This document shows, one piece after another, positions 59,528-64,000 of a DNA stretch of 64,000 nucleotides. The notes beneath the pieces are model-generated. The model saw only the letters and a program-made list of their open reading frames with translations, searched no databases and was not told the origin of the DNA. Within the stretch, counting starts at the first letter, position 1; each line of letters opens with the position of its first letter. The stretch covers positions 434,001-498,000 of the forward strand of contig NC_007954.1 in the NCBI RefSeq assembly GCF_000013765.1. The letters run 5' to 3'. This stretch comes from Shewanella denitrificans OS217 (GTDB lineage Bacteria; Pseudomonadota; Gammaproteobacteria; Enterobacterales; Shewanellaceae). Position numbers and translations under genes: made by a program.

Positions 59528-61165
59528 ATGGCAGCTAAAGAAGTAAAGTTTGGTAATGACGCTCGCGTAAAAATGCTTGCAGGCGTAAACATCCTAGCTA
59601 ACGCAGTAAAAGTCACCTTAGGCCCTAAAGGTCGTAACGTAGTATTAGACAAGAGCTTTGGCTCTCCAGTCATCACCAAAGACGGTGTATCTGTTGCACG
59701 TGAAATTGAACTTGAAGACAAGTTTGAAAACATGGGCGCACAAATGGTGAAAGAAGTTGCTTCTAAAGCCAACGATGCCGCCGGTGACGGTACCACGACT
59801 GCAACCGTATTGGCCCAGTCTATCGTAGTCGAAGGCCTAAAAGCCGTAGCTGCGGGCATGAACCCAATGGATCTTAAGCGCGGTATCGACAAAGCGGTTA
59901 TCGCTGCGGTTGCCGAACTTAAAAAGCTATCACAAGAATGTTCTGACACTAAGGCTATTGCCCAAGTCGGTACAATTTCAGCTAACTCTGATGAGTCAAT
60001 CGGCGAAATCATTGCTACCGCAATGGAAAAAGTCGGTAAAGAAGGCGTTATCACAGTTGAAGAAGGCCAAGCACTAGAAAACGAGCTAGAAGTCGTTGAA
60101 GGTATGCAGTTTGACCGTGGTTACTTGTCTCCATACTTCATCAATAAGCCAGAGACTGGCAGCATTGAATTAGACAGCCCATTCATTTTGTTAGTGGATA
60201 AGAAAATCTCTAACATCCGTGAATTATTGCCAATCCTTGAAGGTCTAGCTAAAACGGGTAAGCCATTGCTTATTGTTGCAGAAGACGTTGAAGGCGAAGC
60301 ACTAGCAACCCTGGTTGTGAACAACATGCGCGGCATCGTGAAAGTGGCAGCCGTTAAGGCACCAGGTTTCGGTGACCGTCGTAAAGCTATGCTACAAGAC
60401 GTAGCTATCCTAACTGGCGGTACTGTTATCGCTGAAGAAATCGGTCTAGAGCTTGAAAAAGCCACCCTAGAAGATTTAGGTACAGCTAAGCGCGTTGTTA
60501 TCACTAAAGACAACACCACCATCATCGACGGTAGCGGTGAGCACACTCAGATCACTTCACGTGTTGCGCAAATCAAGCAGCAGATGGAAGACTCAAGCTC
60601 TGATTACGACAAAGAGAAGCTGCAAGAGCGTATGGCCAAATTGGCTGGCGGCGTTGCCGTTATCAAGGTTGGCGCAGCCACCGAAGTTGAAATGAAAGAG
60701 AAGAAAGCTCGCGTAGAAGATGCATTGCATGCGACTCGCGCAGCCGTTGAAGAAGGCGTAGTCCCAGGCGGCGGTGTTGCCTTAGTGCGCGTTGCTTCTA
60801 TGATTGCCGATATTGAAGTATTAAACGAAGACCAGAAGCACGGTGTGGTTATCGCCCTTCGCGCTATGGAAGCGCCACTACGTCAAATCGCCACTAACGC
60901 AGGTCAAGAAGCGTCAGTGGTTGCTAACACAGTGAAGAACGGCACAGGTAACTATGGTTACAACGCCGGTAACGACACTTATGGTGACATGCTAGAGATG
61001 GGTATTTTGGACCCAACTAAAGTGACTCGTAGTGCATTGCAGTTCGCCGCATCGATTGCGGGCTTGATGATCACCACAGAAGCTATGATAGCTGAAATAC
61101 CACAAGAGTCAGCGCCAGATATGGGCGGAATGGGCGGAATGGGTGGCATGGGCGGCATGATGTGA
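59528..61165 (+). CDS. groEL: GroEL chaperonin
   Basis: The 545-residue ATP-dependent folding chamber subunit has DGTTTATVLAQSIV, the nucleotide pocket VTLGPKGRNVVLDKSFG, PGGGVALVR, and the C-terminal GGM tail (MGGMGGMGGMGGMM). The length is normal. It is followed by a repeat-flanked terminator. Confidence 0.98.
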   Translation: MAAKEVKFGNDARVKMLAGVNILANAVKVTLGPKGRNVVLDKSFGSPVITKDGVSVAREIELEDKFENMGAQMVKEVASKANDAAGDGTTTATVLAQSIVVEGLKAVAAGMNPMDLKRGIDKAVIAAVAELKKLSQECSDTKAIAQVGTISANSDESIGEIIATAMEKVGKEGVITVEEGQALENELEVVEGMQFDRGYLSPYFINKPETGSIELDSPFILLVDKKISNIRELLPILEGLAKTGKPLLIVAEDVEGEALATLVVNNMRGIVKVAAVKAPGFGDRRKAMLQDVAILTGGTVIAEEIGLELEKATLEDLGTAKRVVITKDNTTIIDGSGEHTQITSRVAQIKQQMEDSSSDYDKEKLQERMAKLAGGVAVIKVGAATEVEMKEKKARVEDALHATRAAVEEGVVPGGGVALVRVASMIADIEVLNEDQKHGVVIALRAMEAPLRQIATNAGQEASVVANTVKNGTGNYGYNAGNDTYGDMLEMGILDPTKVTRSALQFAASIAGLMITTEAMIAEIPQESAPDMGGMGGMGGMGGMM

Positions 61166-61184
61166 TCTAGCTAGTCTAAATCGG

Positions 61185-61265
61185 TGATAACTGCGTTGCT
61201 TCACCACTCGTTTATGAAGAACTAAACGTCGTGGTAAAGCGCCTTGTTCTAACCCGATTTATCCT
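61185..61265 (+). repeat. Intergenic repeat downstream of groEL, copy 1
   Basis: It contains GATAACTGCGTTGCTTCACC, then GAAGAACTAAACGTCGTGGT and GCCTTGTTCTAACCCGATTT. It is repeated at 61391-61489. Confidence 0.85.
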
Positions 61266-61331
61266 GCGCTATATCCAGTGTTGTCTGAAGCCTAAAAGCT
61301 TAAAGCCAAATTTCTTGTAAAAGAAATGAGA

Positions 61332-61367
61332 AAGCTCCGATACTTAACGGTATCGGGGCTTTTTTTG
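61332..61367 (+). terminator. Rho-independent terminator of groESL
   Basis: A stem of about 13 bp (AAAGCTCCGATAC with GTATCGGGGCTTT) is followed by seven T. It lies between two copies of a repeat. Confidence 0.9.
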
Positions 61368-61390
61368 TGTCTATTCTTGTATTAATAGTT

Positions 61391-61489
61391 GAGATAACTG
61401 CGTTGCTTCGCCACTCACTTCGGTGATTGATAAAAGTTGAAGAACTAACTGTCGTGCTAAAGGGCCTTGTTCTAACCCGATTTATCCTA
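61391..61489 (+). repeat. Intergenic repeat downstream of groEL, copy 2
   Basis: It has the same blocks as copy 1 (GATAACTGCGTTGCTTCGCC, GAAGAACTAACTGTCGTGCT, GCCTTGTTCTAACCCGATTT), plus an extra 18 bases (ACTTCGGTGATTGATAAA) in the middle. Confidence 0.85.
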
Positions 61490-61623
61490 TTGATGGGAAA
61501 TAAGTTTATTCGGTAAATAAGGGTAATTATGTAGCCGAGTTATATGGACAAACTGCAAGGTGCAGAGATAATAGTAATGTATTGCTTCAGCTTGAATTTT
61601 AAAACAATAATTAAGGAAAGGTT

Positions 61624-62205
61624 GTGGAACAGTTTGAGAGCGAGTTTAATAGAGCTAGGAATATATTTTTCGAGGTTAAGCAGCTTAAGCTTACGTATGA
61701 ACAGCTCTATAGTGATGCTGGAAATTGGCAGATTATTTCTGAGGCTTCACTCGAGTTTTTTAGATTAGTACATTGGTCATTTCGTGATTCAATGATTATG
61801 CAACTGTGTAAGCTGACGGATCCCAAGGTGCAAGGGCGCGGGAAGAATAGTCATTTAAATCTGACTTTGGAATATTTATTAAAGTCTGACGTGGTTGAAA
61901 AGAGTGGTAAATATCAAAAAATCATAGATTTATATGAGAATAAAATTACCCATTTACGTAAACCTCTAAAAGAGTTTAGACATAAATTAGGTGCTCATGC
62001 AGATTATCCAACGATGATGAGTTCGAGTATTGTTGATCCTTTAGAAGGTGAAATTTTTGCTTTATTTGATGCAGTTGAAGAGTTTTTTATCTTGATGAAT
62101 TCCAGTGTTTTCGGTTACTGTTCACTTAAAAGCAGCTCATCATCTAATAGCTATAGGAAAGGTGCTTCAGATTTATTGAAGATTTTAAATAAACAAAGAG
62201 AATAA
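61624..62205 (+). CDS. AbiU2-like HEPN-domain protein
   Basis: The 193-residue, mostly helical protein starts at GTG after AAGGAAAGG. It resembles the AbiU2 HEPN family: FRLVHWSFRDSMIMQLCKLTDP, then NLTLEYLLKS, and a final segment with R-x5-H (EFRHKLGAHAD), the HEPN ribonuclease motif. AbiU-type proteins are associated with phage abortive infection. It is AT-rich compared with groEL next to it, suggesting acquisition. No obvious antitoxin partner gene is adjacent. Confidence 0.72.
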   Translation: MEQFESEFNRARNIFFEVKQLKLTYEQLYSDAGNWQIISEASLEFFRLVHWSFRDSMIMQLCKLTDPKVQGRGKNSHLNLTLEYLLKSDVVEKSGKYQKIIDLYENKITHLRKPLKEFRHKLGAHADYPTMMSSSIVDPLEGEIFALFDAVEEFFILMNSSVFGYCSLKSSSSSNSYRKGASDLLKILNKQRE

Positions 62206-62218
62206 TTTTAAATTGGCA

Positions 62219-62278
62219 TTAACGCTGCCACACATTATTTAAATAATGTACATAAGCTCTAAAGTCAGCAGGTTGTTC
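62219..62278 (-). pseudogene. C-terminal remnant of an unidentified protein cut by the IS3 element
   Basis: On the minus strand, 19 codons next to the IS read EQPADFRAYVHYLNNVWQR then a stop. The composition looks like real protein. It does not obviously match the tail of the Abi_2 gene on the other side of the IS, so a deletion beside the IS is possible. Confidence 0.35.
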
Positions 62279-62340
62279 TGGTCTAATTCCATCGGACACT
62301 TAATTTTGAGACAGTATGGTCAATAAATTAAGAGGTCTAT

Positions 62341-62631
62341 ATGAGTCTAAAAAAATCACATAAGAGTTATCCTCAAGCATATAAAGATGAAGCCGTCTTG
62401 ATGGTGCTAGAGCAAGGTTATAGCGTTGCTGATGCAGCAAAGTCTCTTGGGGTTAGCACTAGTCTGCTTTACAACTGGAAGGAAAAACACCAAGCCCTAC
62501 AACAAGGTATCGCCTTAGAAGAATCGGAACGTGATGAGTTAAAAAGATTGCGTAGAGAAAACAAAGAATTACGCATGGAGAAAGAAATTCTAAAAAAGGC
62601 AAGTGCCTTCTTTGCGAGAGAAATGAAGTAA
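62341..62631 (+). CDS. IS3-family transposase OrfA
   Basis: The 96-residue DNA-binding subunit has an N-terminal helix-turn-helix (YPQAYKDEAVLMVLEQGYSV, SLGVSTSLLYNWKEKH) followed by a leucine zipper-like coiled coil (ERDELKRLRRENKELRMEKE). A slippery heptamer A-AAA-AAG at 62592-62598 lets ribosomes shift -1 into orfB. Confidence 0.94.
   Translation: MSLKKSHKSYPQAYKDEAVLMVLEQGYSVADAAKSLGVSTSLLYNWKEKHQALQQGIALEESERDELKRLRRENKELRMEKEILKKASAFFAREMK
62592..62598 (+). promoter_or_regulatory. Programmed -1 frameshift heptamer in IS3 transposase
   Basis: A-AAA-AAG is in the correct phase (codons CTA AAA AAG), with a small stem (AAGGC/GCCTT) starting at its end. The -1 frame is open from here into orfB. 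Confidence 0.8.
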
Positions 62632-62690
62632 AATTTCGCTTCATCAAACAGCAATCAAACCTGTTCCCTATAGCACTGTTATGTCGAGTA

Positions 62691-63500
62691 ATGAGTGTCA
62701 GTAAGTCAGGCTATTACGATTGGCATAAACGCCCTACAAATGTGATAAGCCTTGAAACATTGAAGCTTTATCGCCTTGTTCGACAGCTATTTAAGCAAAG
62801 TCGAGGCAGCTTAGGGAATCGTGAAATGGTGAAGAAATTGCGCAAGGAAGGCTACCAGGTTGGTCGCTATCTCGTTCGTAAAATTATGCACCGCCTTCGA
62901 CTCAAAGCTACCCAGCGACGAGCTTACAAGGTGACGACACAGCGAAAACACTCTGATGCAGTGGCTGATAATCTGTTAAACATGAACTTTAACCCAGTAT
63001 CCGCAAATCAGGTTTGGGCAGGTGACGTGACCTATTTAAAGACAGGTGAAGGCTGGATGTACTTGGCAGTGGTAATGGATTTATATTCACGCCGGATTGT
63101 TGGATGGCACATAGACAAGCGTATGACCACGGATTTGATATCTAAGGCATTAATGAAAGCCTACAACCTGCGTCAACCGGCCAGAGGGCTGGTATTTCAC
63201 AGTGACCGAGGCTCACAGTATACCAGCAAGCAATTCGGTAAGCTGCTATCGAGCTATGGTATCCGAGCCAGTATGGGGGATGTGGGTGCGTGTTGGGATA
63301 ATGCCGTCGTTGAACGTTTCTTTGGTAGTTTGAAACACGATTGGATTTTTAAAGTTGCTCAACCAACAAGGGAGTTTATGAAGCAAGATGTGACTGCTTA
63401 CATGAAATATTACAACTTGGAGCGACTTCATTCTGCTAATGGTGATCTGTCACCTGTAGAATTTGAAAATTCTCAACTAAAAGTGTCCAATTTGGGTTGA
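62691..63500 (+). CDS. IS3-family transposase OrfB (integrase catalytic domain)
   Basis: The 269-residue (from the ATG) rve-type DDE domain has first Asp in VWAGDVTYLKTGEGW, second in VFHSDRGSQYTSKQ and Glu in CWDNAVVERFFGSLKHDWI. The open frame extends upstream past the orfA stop (KFRFIKQQSNLFPIALLCRV), so the active product is probably the OrfAB fusion made by frameshifting. It appears intact. Confidence 0.95.
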   Translation: MSVSKSGYYDWHKRPTNVISLETLKLYRLVRQLFKQSRGSLGNREMVKKLRKEGYQVGRYLVRKIMHRLRLKATQRRAYKVTTQRKHSDAVADNLLNMNFNPVSANQVWAGDVTYLKTGEGWMYLAVVMDLYSRRIVGWHIDKRMTTDLISKALMKAYNLRQPARGLVFHSDRGSQYTSKQFGKLLSSYGIRASMGDVGACWDNAVVERFFGSLKHDWIFKVAQPTREFMKQDVTAYMKYYNLERLHSANGDLSPVEFENSQLKVSNLG

Positions 63501-63503
63501 CCA

Positions 63504-63833
63504 GTACAGACCTAAGTGGTAGGTAAACTGTGTTCTAACTGCAATTTCGACACGTTCAATGGCATCAAGGATCAATGAGCGAAGTTGACGATCAATTTCA
63601 TATAGAAACAGAACATCATCGAAGTTTGTGCCTGATTGAAATTGATTTTTTACTTTGCCTGCTTTGTCACGAATGCGAAATGGATACCAGTAACCACTTA
63701 AACGATAATAGTTAATGCTCGATAACTTTATCTCAGCAGTGGCTTTATTACTGAAAATCATCCCTTTATCTTCAAGGCGAGTGATTTGTTCAGTAAAGGT
63801 GAGCGGGGGCTTGGTGTAAGGAATTTTCGACAT
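63504..63833 (-). pseudogene. Second Abi_2-family gene, 5' part only, cut by IS3 element
   Basis: From the ATG at 63833 (GAGGAAAG upstream) the protein reads MSKIPYTKPPLTFTEQITRL, then INYYRLSGYWYPFRIRDK, FLYEIDRQLRSLILDAIERV and EIAVRTQFTYHLGLY. It then runs into IS sequence at 63503 and stops 27 bases later. It is homologous to the 32554 gene (IPYIKPY, YYRFKAYLIPF, FDCELRSTLFQIIEKIE). The HEPN catalytic C-terminal half is missing, so the toxin is dead. Confidence 0.86.
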
Positions 63834-63874
63834 AACTTTCCTCGAAATTCTCAAACTCATAATATACAGGCAAG

Positions 63875-63930
63875 AAAAAACCGCCAAGGTTGCGCGACAC
63901 CCAAAGGATACTAAGCGTGGCGGTTATGTT
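63875..63930 (-). ncRNA. Candidate small structured RNA upstream of Abi_2 gene 2 (abiF-RNA-like)
   Basis: On the minus strand, downstream of a good promoter, AACCGCCA (63918-63925) pairs with TGGCGGTT (63879-63886), followed by a U-run of six. The interior contains CTTAG and a small ATCC-TTT-GGGT hairpin. The Abi_2 start codon follows 42 bases later. The design matches the RNA before the other Abi_2 gene. Assignment to the abiF RNA family is not verified. Confidence 0.55.
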
Positions 63931-63936
63931 AGGGAC

Positions 63937-63965
63937 ATTATGAGTGGTGCTGCCTATTTCGTCAA
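63937..63965 (-). promoter_or_regulatory. Promoter of the small RNA before Abi_2 gene 2
   Basis: On the minus strand TTGACG (63960-63965), 17 bases, CATAAT (63937-63942) match sigma70 well. Transcription would start near 63930. Confidence 0.65.
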
Positions 63966-64000
63966 TAAATTTGCTCAGAGTCAAGGTTCAATCTGACCTT

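Larger units (their letters stand above)
62279..63503 (+). mobile_element. IS3-family insertion sequence, 1225 bp
   Basis: The ends begin TGGTC and share an inner GGACACTT in inverted orientation (TGGTCTAATTCC against TGGTCAACCC). It carries orfA and orfB with a frameshift signal. No direct target repeat flanks it (TTC on the left, GTA on the right), unlike a simple insertion. Confidence 0.85.

Noticed and set aside
60121..60546. A 141-residue frame antisense to groEL
   Set aside because: It is a codon-bias shadow of a highly expressed gene, a common artefact opposite groEL.
63790..63984. A 64-residue minus-strand frame over the small RNA and Abi_2 start
   Set aside because: It reads straight through the promoter, the hairpin and the U-run; the Abi_2 ATG at 63833 is in a different frame with a proper ribosome site.

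Overview
The window looks like chromosomal DNA of a Shewanella-type gammaproteobacterium. The evidence is family recognition and gene order: a bpfA-like (LapA-type) adhesin locus beside hemCDXY, the cyaY-lptM-lysA-dapF-DUF484-xerC-yigB block, rep, fxsA-cutA-dsbD and groESL. No species can be named from the sequence alone.

Region 1 (1-18.97 kb, all minus strand) is a biofilm adhesin locus. A giant calcium-type RTX adhesin of about 4281 residues is followed by its type I secretion ABC transporter, membrane-fusion protein, TolC-like outer membrane protein and an OmpA-like lipoprotein. At the window edge is the beginning of a secreted protein that by position should be the LapG/BpfG periplasmic protease. 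The adhesin has an N-terminal retention module with a TAAG protease site, three blocks of tandem repeats (3 x 303 bp, 6 x 315 bp, 9 x 708 bp), a von Willebrand A domain, RTX repeats and a C-terminal secretion signal. A near-consensus sigma70 promoter lies upstream, and a strong hairpin separates the adhesin from its transporter genes.

Region 2 (19-29 kb) is core metabolism: the hemC-hemD-hemX-hemY tetrapyrrole operon (minus), cyaY (minus), and the divergent lptM-lysA-dapF-DUF484-xerC-yigB run (plus). lptM (48 codons) is too short for most gene finders.

Region 3 (29-35.3 kb) is a decay zone: an AlbA_2-only protein, a frameshifted hemerythrin (YtfE-like) gene under a probable NsrR operator, a Kelch/NanM-type pseudogene with three lesions, an ilvA gene that has lost its N-terminal half, and an Abi_2-family gene split by a 1080-bp IS30-family element with a 2-bp target duplication. 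Dispersed repeats follow.

Region 4 (35.8-61.2 kb) is mostly ordinary chromosome: an AGXT-type aminotransferase, ubiK, rep, a GAF-GAF-GGDEF-degenerate EAL protein, a tRNA cluster (Arg-CCG, His-GTG, two Pro-TGG, plus broken Pro copies), an M1 peptidase, a quinone oxidoreductase, galK-galM, a cation/proton antiporter, dsbD-cutA, fxsA, a MATE transporter and groES-groEL behind a sigma32 promoter.

Region 5 (61.2-64 kb) is accessory again: a duplicated intergenic repeat flanking the groEL terminator, an AbiU2-like HEPN gene, a 1225-bp IS3-family element with an A-AAA-AAG frameshift site, and a second Abi_2 gene cut by that element.

The most interesting signal is that both Abi_2 genes, 31 kb apart and both broken by insertion sequences, are preceded by the same architecture: a sigma70-like promoter with 17-bp spacer, then a roughly 50-nt structured RNA ending in a U-tract just before the start codon. 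This suggests a small-RNA/Abi_2 (abiF-type) toxin-antitoxin or phage-defence unit, with both toxins now inactivated.
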